From the IMG/VR virus record IMGVR_UViG_3300032323_000996, positions 1 through 30,132 of that record: 30,132 nucleotides of DNA, one strand, 5' to 3'. The translations under genes were made by a program, and so were the position numbers. This DNA is from a virus. The notes beneath the pieces are model-generated. The model worked only from the letters and a program-made list of their open reading frames with translations, ran no database searches and had not been told where the DNA came from. Of the stretch, positions 10,812 to 19,285 are shown in pieces (positions within the stretch are counted from its first letter, which is position 1; every line of letters begins with the position of its first letter).

Positions 10812-11249
10812 TTATTGCAATACTAGGCCAACTTTTTGATCAAACACTAACTTTAATGCTGATGATTGATCTGTATTTTTTAATACAAGGACAATATCAA
10901 TTAGATAGCCTTGTTCATACTCGTTAACTTGTATCTGTGTAGGATAGACTCTTGGATCAGAGGTGCAAATTGCTTCAATATCTTTAGTCAATAGATTTTG
11001 AATTTGCGGAGTTAACGGTTCCATTAATGTATCCCAGATGATTGTACCAAATTCGGGATTCATTACTCGCTGCCCTTTTCTAGTGTTGAAATGATTGAGA
11101 ATGTTTTGCTTAATCAAATCAAAATCGTAGAGCTTAGATCCTCTGTTTTCTGGATTAGTGGTACTGAATCCTTTGTAATAATGAGTCAACTTATCTGTAT
11201 GTTGACCAGTATAATTTGTGGGAGTAATCTCTAAATTCTTGTAAGGCAT
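10812..11249 (-). CDS. 25: Baseplate wedge subunit gp25
   Basis: This 145-residue protein belongs to the gp25/GPW family, the wedge component that links the baseplate to the sheath. The signature follows a short leader: YDFDLIKQNILNHFNTRKGQ, then RVMNPEFGTIIWDTLMEPL, matching the T4 NTRKGERIMDPEYG-type block. The length fits T4 gp25 (132 residues). It lies 18 bases after the gp5 stop and before gp6, the usual gp5-gp25-gp6 order in T4-like phages. An AAAGGA ribosome site lies about 13 bases before the ATG, rather far. No oddities in the protein. Confidence 0.92.
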   Translation of the reverse strand: MPYKNLEITPTNYTGQHTDKLTHYYKGFSTTNPENRGSKLYDFDLIKQNILNHFNTRKGQRVMNPEFGTIIWDTLMEPLTPQIQNLLTKDIEAICTSDPRVYPTQIQVNEYEQGYLIDIVLVLKNTDQSSALKLVFDQKVGLVLQ

Positions 11250-11267
11250 GGTATATTTATTATCCTT

Positions 11268-13568
11268 TTAAGAACCAGTTTTTATAGGATTACCGCTGCT
11301 GTCAGTTAAGATTCCGCCTGAACCTGTTCCGACAGTCTTACCTTTTAATTGTCCTAAGAAACATTCGTAGTATCCTTTCTTTCTTGCCTTGACATTGGCA
11401 ACATTATTAGCACCTACAGCTTTCATTGCGGCTTCAAAGTATCCAGGATCGTTTGGATCGACTTTACATCTGCGAAGCATGTATTTGACACTAACTTCAG
11501 CTGCAATTTCTGGTTGATTCAATAGCTGAGGATTATTAATTAAATCTCGTCCTGTTAAATCTGAATATACTTTATAATTTCCTCTACCTGTAATCTGAAT
11601 ATAGCCTCTACCTATATATTTAAGTCCGTCACCGGGTTCTTTATTTCCTAACTCTTTACCTTTAGGAACATCATAACCATATAAAAATTCTGGTAAACTA
11701 TTGTTAGGGTTTCCTGCATACTTTTGTGCAAGGGCGCGATCACCTTTAAATCTTCCAGGAAAAACTTCTAATAGCCTGTCAGCAGTGTAGTTGAAGTTTT
11801 CTTCAACTACTTTCCATCTAGTTTCGCCACCGGCAATACCTAATAAGGATGCAATAGCATTGGGGTTTGTTAAACCAAATTTAGCACAGGCAGCTTTGAT
11901 TGCAGCAATACCTGCTTGACTTGCTGGATTATTAATGTCTTTGGCATACTCAGGAGAGCATGTTCCAGGAACAATTTCTGGCTGGTTAACTGGAGCTTGT
12001 TGTTCAGCTGCGGGGTTAGGCGGAACTGCTCCGGAAGCTACTCTTTGAGAGCTAGTCGTATTAGCAAGAGTAACATCAGTAGCAGCAGGTGCAAATTGTG
12101 GGGGGTTTAGATTTTCATGTTGAGGCCAAGGTTCGTGTGTAGGCACACGTTGCATAATACTCTTAATATCTTCAGATTTATAAAATTGACTATTTGCCCA
12201 ACCTGCACTAGATTTTCGATTAGGCAAAGAAAATATTTGCAGAAATGGCGGAGCTTCAGCAGAATCGGCAGCTTCGGGTGCTGCCGCAGAAGGACCGTTC
12301 CAGTGAATTACTGACCCGGACCCAATAATGTTTCCGCTAGCGCCAAGATTTAGTGTAGCGGCTGTTCCTATATTAACGTTTCCTTCGCCGCCAATATCGA
12401 TTCCTGCGCCAGCTGTTAGTTTAATCCCGTTAGATACAGAAAGATTATATTCGTTCCCTACAGAGAATTTTACTGTTTCTCCAACAATGTCATCACGAGA
12501 ACCTCGAACTGAGATCTTTTGATCTCCGTCAACGATCAAATAATTATAACCTCCAATATTAGTCTCTATATTCTTACCTGATCGAACGTGGATGTTTCTT
12601 CCTGCTTCAAAATTAATATCTCTATCTGCCTTAAAATTAAAATCTTGTTCACTATGAATACTAACGCTATCTTGTGCATAGATATCAATTTTGCCATTAC
12701 TGGTCATTTCAATCCACGCAGTGCCTTTACTGTTAGCAATGTAAATTAAATCATGACTATTATGCATTAAGATTTGATGACCGGTTCTAGTACGAAGTCT
12801 CACTAATTCGTTTTGTCCATTTACATCTCCGTCGTCCATTACAAATGTACTACCGCCTAACCTGCTCACAGGCGCTTGAACATTGCCTTCGTAGCCTAAC
12901 TTGCCCCGTTTTGCACCAGAGCTAGCATCAAGCGGTCCAGGCGTACTAATGCCAAATACACCGCTAGGTATTTCTCTACGAGCACTACTAGAAGTAACAC
13001 CACGAATAGTGTCTAGCAACAGCCCTTGCTGAACTAATCTATCTGCAAATGGATGTACAGGTTTGGCGAACCGTTCAACATTTGGATTTTCTAATTTCTT
13101 AGAACTTTTATGAAATTCAGCAACCGGTAGATAATCTGTTCCGTATTTTCTACGTTGTTCTTCAGTAACTGCAACTTGTTTGCTAGCGGCGATCCCAGGA
13201 ATCATATGATTCTGAAATGCATCAAGCACACATCCCATCCAAAATCCCTGATTAGGATCGCCGTCGATAAAAATAACCATAACCGTAGTACCAATATCGG
13301 GCGGTACTGCCCAAAAGCCATAACTCTTTTGTACATCATTAAAGTCGCTACTGTTAGTTCCTTCATGACGTATAGAAGTGTTGCCGGCAAACGGACTTAG
13401 ATATCGAACTACGTAAGTCTCTCCTTGAATTTTTGTAGACCCTGGTATACCTTTAATTAGAGCGACCTCTAAGCCGCCCATATAAGTCGGATCTAGGTGA
13501 TTGGTTACTTCTGCAAGAAATGGTCCTGAAGAAGGAAGCGGTGCACGATTTCTCGTTTCAAATGCCAT
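11268..13568 (-). CDS. 5: Baseplate hub spike gp5 with C-terminal GH19 lysozyme/chitinase domain
   Basis: This 766-residue protein is the central spike and cell-wall-degrading hub component. Residues about 10-125 form the gp5 OB fold (QKSYGFWAVPPDIGTTVMVI, then GDPNQGFWMGC and FQNHMIPGIA). Residues about 255-415 are VgrG-like beta-helix repeats (RTGHQILMHNSHDLIYIAN; then D-x-N-F-x-A-x-R-D-I-N-F type repeats). A Pro/Ala-rich linker follows. Residues about 536-743 look like glycoside hydrolase family 19: GIAGGETRWKVVEENFNYTA with probable catalytic Glu, then GDGLKYIGRGYIQITGRGNY. In T4 the lysozyme domain (a different fold) sits between OB fold and helix; here that slot is empty and the hydrolase is at the C-terminus. 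Start supported by AGGA nine bases upstream; the gene follows the hub-like gene by three bases. Confidence is high for gp5, good for GH19. Confidence 0.92.
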   Translation of the reverse strand: MAFETRNRAPLPSSGPFLAEVTNHLDPTYMGGLEVALIKGIPGSTKIQGETYVVRYLSPFAGNTSIRHEGTNSSDFNDVQKSYGFWAVPPDIGTTVMVIFIDGDPNQGFWMGCVLDAFQNHMIPGIAASKQVAVTEEQRRKYGTDYLPVAEFHKSSKKLENPNVERFAKPVHPFADRLVQQGLLLDTIRGVTSSSARREIPSGVFGISTPGPLDASSGAKRGKLGYEGNVQAPVSRLGGSTFVMDDGDVNGQNELVRLRTRTGHQILMHNSHDLIYIANSKGTAWIEMTSNGKIDIYAQDSVSIHSEQDFNFKADRDINFEAGRNIHVRSGKNIETNIGGYNYLIVDGDQKISVRGSRDDIVGETVKFSVGNEYNLSVSNGIKLTAGAGIDIGGEGNVNIGTAATLNLGASGNIIGSGSVIHWNGPSAAAPEAADSAEAPPFLQIFSLPNRKSSAGWANSQFYKSEDIKSIMQRVPTHEPWPQHENLNPPQFAPAATDVTLANTTSSQRVASGAVPPNPAAEQQAPVNQPEIVPGTCSPEYAKDINNPASQAGIAAIKAACAKFGLTNPNAIASLLGIAGGETRWKVVEENFNYTADRLLEVFPGRFKGDRALAQKYAGNPNNSLPEFLYGYDVPKGKELGNKEPGDGLKYIGRGYIQITGRGNYKVYSDLTGRDLINNPQLLNQPEIAAEVSVKYMLRRCKVDPNDPGYFEAAMKAVGANNVANVKARKKGYYECFLGQLKGKTVGTGSGGILTDSSGNPIKTGS

Positions 13569-13571
13569 AAT

Positions 13572-16500
13572 TTATGATCCTGATGAGGTTGCAGGCAAGC
13601 CCAATCTTGCCCTAATTATAGGGTCGTCGCCTGTATAAGGAGGTGCGTTAGGGTCGCCTAAGTTGTTTACTAATTTATCCAACGGACTAACTCCTACAGA
13701 ACTTCCGTACTTAGCAGACACCGAACCTGCAAAATTTTTATCTAGAACAGGTAGCTTTCCAGTTATTTGAGAAACTTGAAAATTAGCAGATCCAAATTTA
13801 TCTTTTAAAACATTAGCATCTACTGTGCTTAATTGACCTAGTATGTTATTAGCATAGGGATTAACTCGATATCCGGGAATATTATTCAACGTTGCAGCAA
13901 GTACATCTGCTGGAATTAAATTCCCAGACAACTCTTTCACGCTATTAACTCCATATAAATTAGCTACAGCCGTTGCGCCACCTTTAGCCGCAACTTCTCT
14001 GACATAAGCAATATCAACTGGAGCCTCTGGTGCAACAGAATACGGAGTTGTTGGAGGAATATTTTGTATCTTACTAGGAGGGATGTAATCCAATACTACT
14101 CCTGCATCGATAGCTTGAGATAGGTTAACACCTTCTGGAGTATTATTTCCAAAATTTGCAATTTGATTTAATATCTTACTCTGGTATTGGCTACCTAATC
14201 CAGATAGCTGAGCAGTATCTAATCCCAGACGAGCTCCTATTGCTTTAGGATCTGCAGGAGTTCCAGCAAACGCAGATATCTTATTACCTATATCTTTAGC
14301 AAACGTCGATACTCCTGTACCAAGACTGTTAACTATACCAATAGCAGCAGTGCCTAATTCTTTACCAGCGCCTACTACAGTGCTAACAGCTTCAGATGCA
14401 ATTTTAGTCGGGCTAATTGTTGATCCAAATTTAATATCTACAGCCGTAGGATCAGTTACAACGCTAGGTAATTTAATAGTGGCTCCTTCTCCAATTCCAG
14501 AACCTTGATTTGGTATGTTAAGTGCAGAGGATATTGCGGCACCACCAATAGCTACTGCTAGGGCACCTACCGCTCTAGGAGCCGGAATGTTTCCGGTCAA
14601 TACATTAGTTGCTACTGCAAGTAAGGCTGCAGAACTTAGACCTGTCTGATTTATATTAGCAAGTCCTGCTGAACTTAATCTAATATTAGAAGCTATATCA
14701 TTAGGCAAAGGCTGACCAATTATAGAAGATCCTGCAGCCAGTGCTCCTGATTTTAAAACTCTTCCAGGAGTTTGCATTAACATACCAACTGTTGAACCAC
14801 CGAGACCTCCAGTAGCATCAGTAAAGTTACTCATTTCCCCAGGCAACCCGGGACTTGGAAGACCTCGCTCAAGTTGTTCCATTGCCGTACTTGAATCTAA
14901 ACGCTGACTAGGATTTAATGACCTAGTAGTATCTGGTATTATTCGGTCTACAACAGACGGAGTAGTAATTATTCTATCTGCAGGATCGCTAGGTTTAATA
15001 TCTTGATCTAGTATTTGTCCAGGTACTCTTAAAATTTCTAAACGTTGCTTAAATGTTCCGTCTTTAAAAGTACTAGTTGCTTTGTTAACTCTATACACTC
15101 CACTAAATGGAACAAGTTTAGGATCAAAGTACATCATACCTGTTTTAGGATCGATGTCAACTGGGTTACGAAAGTTTATAGTGATCAATACTTCACTATA
15201 AATGTGATCAGCTTCGCCGTCTGTCGTCTTTCCTCGACCATCAGGAGTACTAACATAATTTCCAACGCCCCCTGTAGCAATGTAAAAAGGATCACCTAAC
15301 AATTCTATTTCACCTGTAATCATGCTGGCTTGAGAATCAATAATAGCACTGTGCATCTTCTTTGCTAGTATACCGTATGAATCATTTAACTGTTGACCGG
15401 CATTACCTCCAGTAGCTTGTACAGGACTTGGTTCAACTTTTGTCGGCGACTGAGGGACTTGCAATGAATTAGGTGACCCAGACGATGTTGGATTTTGTCT
15501 AGTATCAACTCCGTTATTAGGAGCAGCACTAGTTTTTGCAGAAGGTACATCATTATTTCCCATTGCAGCAGGAACTGCTTCAAAAAATAATGTATTAAAA
15601 TTTAATTTAAAATTTAAAATATCTATATTTTTTCCTGTATAGATATAATTGTATTCTCTTAAACTTAATTTTTTTAAATTTTTATCATCTATTTGTTCTT
15701 GGCCGTAAGTAGGAATTCTAGTATAGTGAACTTTATAAGGTGTCACTACATACTTAAAATTCTGAAATGGTTTTTTAGTCGATTCATTAATAATATTAAG
15801 ATTAGTAACTTCTATCTTGACCATGAAATATTCAATCATTCCAAATTCGTCAATACTTTTCTTTACATCTTTTAAAATATTTCTAACATATTCACTGTCA
15901 CGTACCACTGAACTTATTGCTTCATGTATATTCATCCCTTCGGCAAACTGAACTATTGTTTTTCCTGGCGTATATTTAATTGCTTCTGGTTCTTTAGCTT
16001 GTTGACTTGTAGATGGTTGTTGCGTACCTTCTTTTTTATAAGCTGTAGCTTTTTCAGCAGTAGCCGGATCTACCATTTTATATAGTGCATTGTCTTTTAA
16101 AATTTCAACTAATTTTGATGTTGCAATTTTATTATCAGGAGTATCTTTCCAACCTTCTTTTTCATCTCGGCTAGGAAACGCTATACTATAAGTGTCGTGT
16201 TGATTAGTAGTTGTTGCTTTACCGTCTTTATCAGATGTCGAAACTTGTGCGTTAACGTTTTTGATTAAGTCTGATAAAATTTCTTTAACAGTTGTACCTG
16301 ACATTTGTATTGGTTTTTTAACAACATTAGGTTCTCCAAACGCACGCTCGTTAAAAGGTACTGCACTGCATCGATATCTTGTACCTCGTTCTGTAATATC
16401 AACATCTATGCCTGTAAGACCAAGTGCAAAATATCTCTCAGACTTTGAAATTTTTTCTGGTTCTGAAAATTCGCCAGCGTCGGGGTAACCCCAAAATTCC

Positions 16501-17114
16501 ATCTTCAATAGAAAACTGGCTTGTAGGTATGAAGGATATCCTGCTGCTATAGATGCAACATGTAATGCTTCAATAAATCCGTTAACACTAAACGGCTCAA
16601 TAACTTCAAACTTAATCTGAGTAGGTAGTGTGGCTCCGCTACCTGATGTAAAAGCCATCAGTGTATCAATTTCTACGTTTTCCATAAACATATCAAATCG
16701 ACCGGGACTTTGATTATTGAATCCTTGAATCAAACTGAGATTATTATTAGATACGTCAACATTGGCTTGAGCAGCACTTTGCAATCTACGGTCTCGAGCA
16801 TCAGCGTCATCATTTCGCTGAGACAATCTTACATCTCGTTCAGTTGGACCAGAACCTGATAGTATAGAAGAACCCTTGCCACCAGATTTTAAAATAACTA
16901 ACTCTAATTCACTTTCTCTATATTTTTTAGGATCTGTTAAATAGTCCTTTTTTAATCCTGCAAGAGTAAAACTATAAGACACCGACCTGTAAGAATTTAA
17001 GACATTGGCTTCGGCAGACTGTACAACTCGTTGTCTTGTGTCAGTTTCACTTTTAGAAGAATCAGTGAACGGGTAATTCTTTCGAAGTAGTTTATCAAGT
17101 TGTCGTTCGCTCAT
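13572..17114 (-). CDS. Large baseplate hub-like structural protein (gp27-type candidate)
   Basis: This 1180-residue protein lies between gp53 and gp5 in the baseplate operon. Residues about 135-260 form a beta-rich domain (GYPSYLQASFLLKMEFWGYP, then YFALGLTGIDVDITERGTRY). Residues about 590-700 form a second one ending VYRVNKATSTFKDGTFKQRL, the kind of strand pair seen in hub proteins of the gp27/gpD/VgrG group, where a value is 'recovered' and written as a rotated beta-barrel. Between them is a charged, Ser/Pro-rich stretch; the last 400 residues are Ala/Gly/Leu-rich, helical-looking and unrecognised. T4 gp27 is only 391 residues. The role as gp5 partner is inferred from domain look and neighbours; the C-terminal half could act in hub assembly or membrane contact, but nothing shows it. 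An AGG ribosome site is six bases before the ATG. Confidence 0.6.
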   Translation of the reverse strand: MSERQLDKLLRKNYPFTDSSKSETDTRQRVVQSAEANVLNSYRSVSYSFTLAGLKKDYLTDPKKYRESELELVILKSGGKGSSILSGSGPTERDVRLSQRNDDADARDRRLQSAAQANVDVSNNNLSLIQGFNNQSPGRFDMFMENVEIDTLMAFTSGSGATLPTQIKFEVIEPFSVNGFIEALHVASIAAGYPSYLQASFLLKMEFWGYPDAGEFSEPEKISKSERYFALGLTGIDVDITERGTRYRCSAVPFNERAFGEPNVVKKPIQMSGTTVKEILSDLIKNVNAQVSTSDKDGKATTTNQHDTYSIAFPSRDEKEGWKDTPDNKIATSKLVEILKDNALYKMVDPATAEKATAYKKEGTQQPSTSQQAKEPEAIKYTPGKTIVQFAEGMNIHEAISSVVRDSEYVRNILKDVKKSIDEFGMIEYFMVKIEVTNLNIINESTKKPFQNFKYVVTPYKVHYTRIPTYGQEQIDDKNLKKLSLREYNYIYTGKNIDILNFKLNFNTLFFEAVPAAMGNNDVPSAKTSAAPNNGVDTRQNPTSSGSPNSLQVPQSPTKVEPSPVQATGGNAGQQLNDSYGILAKKMHSAIIDSQASMITGEIELLGDPFYIATGGVGNYVSTPDGRGKTTDGEADHIYSEVLITINFRNPVDIDPKTGMMYFDPKLVPFSGVYRVNKATSTFKDGTFKQRLEILRVPGQILDQDIKPSDPADRIITTPSVVDRIIPDTTRSLNPSQRLDSSTAMEQLERGLPSPGLPGEMSNFTDATGGLGGSTVGMLMQTPGRVLKSGALAAGSSIIGQPLPNDIASNIRLSSAGLANINQTGLSSAALLAVATNVLTGNIPAPRAVGALAVAIGGAAISSALNIPNQGSGIGEGATIKLPSVVTDPTAVDIKFGSTISPTKIASEAVSTVVGAGKELGTAAIGIVNSLGTGVSTFAKDIGNKISAFAGTPADPKAIGARLGLDTAQLSGLGSQYQSKILNQIANFGNNTPEGVNLSQAIDAGVVLDYIPPSKIQNIPPTTPYSVAPEAPVDIAYVREVAAKGGATAVANLYGVNSVKELSGNLIPADVLAATLNNIPGYRVNPYANNILGQLSTVDANVLKDKFGSANFQVSQITGKLPVLDKNFAGSVSAKYGSSVGVSPLDKLVNNLGDPNAPPYTGDDPIIRARLGLPATSSGS

Positions 17115-17115
17115 A

Positions 17116-17412
17116 TTAACCTAGCACTTTTTGTAATGTTGATGCTTTAGGAAGATAAATTTTAACACCTGCTACCATATCAAATACTGGATCTTTAATA
17201 ACAGATTTGTTCCTAACAGAAAAGACCCACCACAATTTTTGATCATTATACAAGTCATAGGCTAGCAAATCAGGACGATACTCGTAAGTTGCAGTTAGTT
17301 CAAATAAGATATCGTCTCTTTCTTTAGGAATATCTCTAAAATTAATAACATCAAGATAGTTATTAACTATCAATGTGTTATAGTAAGGACTAGTTTTATT
17401 ATAGGTTGTCAT
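17116..17412 (-). CDS. 53: Baseplate wedge subunit gp53
   Basis: This 98-residue protein matches the short T4 gp53 family, a wedge component with a LysM-like fold that clamps gp6/gp25 in the inner baseplate. The diagnostic run is YEYRPDLLAYDLYNDQKLWW followed by VFSVRNKSVIKDPVFDMVAG and the terminal KIYLP. T4 gp53 is 196 residues; the shorter form is common outside enterobacterial T4. Its ATG shares a base with the stop of the upstream gene (TAATG), pointing to coupled translation, and its stop is one base from the next ATG. Confidence 0.9.
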   Translation of the reverse strand: MTTYNKTSPYYNTLIVNNYLDVINFRDIPKERDDILFELTATYEYRPDLLAYDLYNDQKLWWVFSVRNKSVIKDPVFDMVAGVKIYLPKASTLQKVLG

Positions 17413-18197
17413 TAAATGTATCCTTGTTTCCTGAATGAGCCGCTATTATAGTTAGCTACAGAGAATTTTTGCATTTCGTTTCTACTGTACATAGGTACAC
17501 ATGCAATTGCAATAGTGGATACTGTAGGAACCGCAGTTGTTCCAAATTTTGAATTTTGAAAAATTGTAAAATAGTCCACGTTATCGGGCAATTCTATTCT
17601 ATAACTTGTGATTGCTACTGGCACATTATGTAACATTGCTTCTCCGTTGGCATGTAATCTACAAACTGGAGGTGGTGCACCGGCATCTGGATCAGTTCCA
17701 AATCGCATTCGTGTTAGTGATTTTAAAAGGTGCATAGTTGCCAGATAAATTTCAGCATCAGTAGTATTCTCTACAGAAAATTTTCCACTAATTGAAATAT
17801 TACCTATACTACTTCTTTGATAAAAATTAATAGAAAAATTCGAATGTAAAGGTTTTGCTTCGGAATACTCAGCTTTGGCTTCATAACTGATGCTAGGAGT
17901 GTATGGAAATAATATGCCACCATTATTTGCAATTTCATTATTCGGTCCAGCAACAAAGTTAGTAATATATTTTGGAGGTACTAATAGCCTAACTCTTAAA
18001 TCATCCTTTGATAAGTTACCATTAATATCTTGAAAATTTACCTGCGGAGGTTTGATTTGTACTGGTTCGGCACCAGTTGGAACACCAGGGACTACTCGTT
18101 CTCCGATAGCAGCCATAGTTTGTTCGGCAGTGGTCATTGGAGGTAATCCCAAATCACCCTGTATAACATTTCCAAGTTCATCGTATTCGATAGCCAT
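17412..18197 (-). CDS. Tail-tube initiator-like baseplate protein (gp48/gp54 type)
   Basis: This 261-residue protein is first in the minus-strand baseplate operon. After a 55-residue Pro-rich leader comes a compact beta-rich domain: DDLRVRLLVPPKYI, NGGILFPYTPSISYEAKAEY, SIGNISISGKFSVENTTDAE, then ATMHLLKSLTRMRFG and PPPVCRLHANGEAML. The pattern of a tube-like fold plus a short helix is that of T4 gp48/gp54 and other myovirus tube-initiation proteins that cap the hub and start the tail tube. Which of the two T4 proteins it corresponds to cannot be told. The start is supported by AGAGGA eight bases upstream. The role is inferred from fold pattern and place beside gp53. Confidence 0.6.
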   Translation of the reverse strand: MAIEYDELGNVIQGDLGLPPMTTAEQTMAAIGERVVPGVPTGAEPVQIKPPQVNFQDINGNLSKDDLRVRLLVPPKYITNFVAGPNNEIANNGGILFPYTPSISYEAKAEYSEAKPLHSNFSINFYQRSSIGNISISGKFSVENTTDAEIYLATMHLLKSLTRMRFGTDPDAGAPPPVCRLHANGEAMLHNVPVAITSYRIELPDNVDYFTIFQNSKFGTTAVPTVSTIAIACVPMYSRNEMQKFSVANYNSGSFRKQGYI

Positions 18198-18218
18198 TCT
18201 ATAATTCCTCTTATAGTA

Positions 18219-18226
18219 TATTTAAC
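18219..18226 (-). promoter_or_regulatory. Weak late promoter-like box before the baseplate operon
   Basis: The minus strand reads GTTAAATA, one mismatch from NATAAATA, 21 bases before the ATG at 18197 and just ahead of its AGAGGA ribosome site. Position suits the long baseplate operon, which otherwise has no visible promoter, but the match is imperfect. Confidence 0.3.
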
Positions 18227-18252
18227 CAATAAATAAAACGCTCTTATAACCG

Positions 18253-18281
18253 TTGACAGCCGCATTTCCACATGCTATACT
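18253..18281 (+). promoter_or_regulatory. Strong sigma70-type promoter for gp55
   Basis: TTGACA at 18253-18258 and TATACT at 18276-18281 are separated by exactly 17 bases, a near-perfect host vegetative promoter. Transcription would start near 18288, leaving about 20 bases before the ATG at 18308. This places gp55 under host polymerase control, as expected for a factor needed before late genes. Confidence 0.85.
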
Positions 18282-18307
18282 GTCTTAATAAGGATAATAA
18301 CAACAAT

Positions 18308-19240
18308 ATGACCATTACACCAACTCCTGTTTCTACAGGTATCATCTCGTCAGGGAGAAAAGTAAAGTACCTAAACAATAGAGATTTACTAGCAGAGATT
18401 CATAGAAGTAAGAGTTCATTTTCAAGTTTTACTAACCCAGAATATAGCCAACATGATATAATTTTATCCAATTTAAATAAGATTAATATTAGAACGATTG
18501 CAGATGCAAAACGTGCTAAAGCAAAACGTATAGGGATTGCAACGTTTTCTTTGGCAAGAGCTAACGGGGATAAAAAAGTTAAACTAATTGAATGTACTCC
18601 AGATTATAAAACAATAGCAAAAACCGATGTTGTATTTAGAATTATGACATTTGATCATATTCCGCTTGCTCCGGGTCGTAAGAAAACTGTCAAAAATACA
18701 GCAGACGGCCATGAAAAGGTAAATTTCCCACCATATCAACATTGGAAGTTTGATGAAAACGATGAACTTATATGTGTAGGGAAGAGCCACTGGAAAGGTC
18801 CAGTTAACACAGGAAAGTTTAGCAAGGACCACGGACGCATTACTGAAAATCTCGGTAAAATGTTTATCAAACTAAGCGAGCGTTATGCACAGCGTAGCAA
18901 TTGGCGAGGTTATACTTATGTTGAAGAGATGCGGGGACAGGCAATATTACAGTTGAGTCAAATTGGATTACAGTTTGACGAATCTAAATCAGAGAATCCG
19001 TTTGCCTATTATACAGCCGCAGTGACTAATAGCTTTACTAGAGTCCTTAATATTGAAAAAAAGAACCAGAACATTCGAGATGATATGCTTGAATCACACG
19101 GTCTTACTCCTAGTCTAACTCGACAGAATCAACAAGAGTACGCAGAAGAAACTGCACGACAAGCAGAGCTATACAAGAACTTCCGTATGCCTAAGAGCGA
19201 AGAAGACAACTTGGAAGAATCTGAAGAGACAGACATTTGA
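18308..19240 (+). CDS. 55: RNA polymerase sigma factor for late transcription gp55
   Basis: gp55 replaces sigma70 on host RNA polymerase and reads TATAAATA late promoters. Residues about 174-263 carry the conserved region: GRITENLGKMFIKLSERYAQ, GYTYVEEMRGQAIL, NPFAYYTAAVTNSFTRVLN and EKKNQNIRDD, the sigma region 2-like block. A KYLNNRDLLAEIHRSK motif near residue 20 also recurs in marine T4-like gp55. T4 gp55 is about 185 residues; this one is 310, with about 110 residues of unknown function inserted between those motifs. ATG 18308 is chosen over ATG 18272 because the latter lies inside the promoter spacer, upstream of the expected transcript start; AAGGA lies 13 bases before 18308. The acidic C-terminus lacks an obvious hydrophobic clamp-binding tail. 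Confidence 0.88.
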   Translation: MTITPTPVSTGIISSGRKVKYLNNRDLLAEIHRSKSSFSSFTNPEYSQHDIILSNLNKINIRTIADAKRAKAKRIGIATFSLARANGDKKVKLIECTPDYKTIAKTDVVFRIMTFDHIPLAPGRKKTVKNTADGHEKVNFPPYQHWKFDENDELICVGKSHWKGPVNTGKFSKDHGRITENLGKMFIKLSERYAQRSNWRGYTYVEEMRGQAILQLSQIGLQFDESKSENPFAYYTAAVTNSFTRVLNIEKKNQNIRDDMLESHGLTPSLTRQNQQEYAEETARQAELYKNFRMPKSEEDNLEESEETDI

Positions 19241-19265
19241 CTTTGCCTATTAAAAAGTGTAAACT
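19237..19265 (+). promoter_or_regulatory. Sigma70-type promoter for gp47/gp46
   Basis: TTGACT at 19237-19242 and TAAACT at 19260-19265 with a 17-base spacer form a good sigma70 match overlapping the gp55 stop codon. The expected start is about 12-14 bases before the gp47 ATG, close to its AGGAG ribosome site (19272-19276), so the leader would be very short; start site needs mapping. Confidence 0.6.
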
Positions 19266-19285
19266 GTCAATAGGAGACAATATAT

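Noticed and set aside
11254-11261. AATAAATA late promoter-like box before gp25
   Set aside because: It ends 4 bases before the gp25 ATG, so a transcript would start at the start codon and miss the ribosome site; a leaderless message is possible but unsupported.
18228-18235. Plus-strand AATAAATA upstream of gp55 as a late promoter
   Set aside because: One mismatch from consensus, AT-rich setting, and a much stronger sigma70 promoter lies just downstream; chance is likely.
18272-18307. Upstream ATG giving a 12-residue longer gp55
   Set aside because: The ATG lies in the spacer of the sigma70 promoter, before the expected transcript start, and has no ribosome site.
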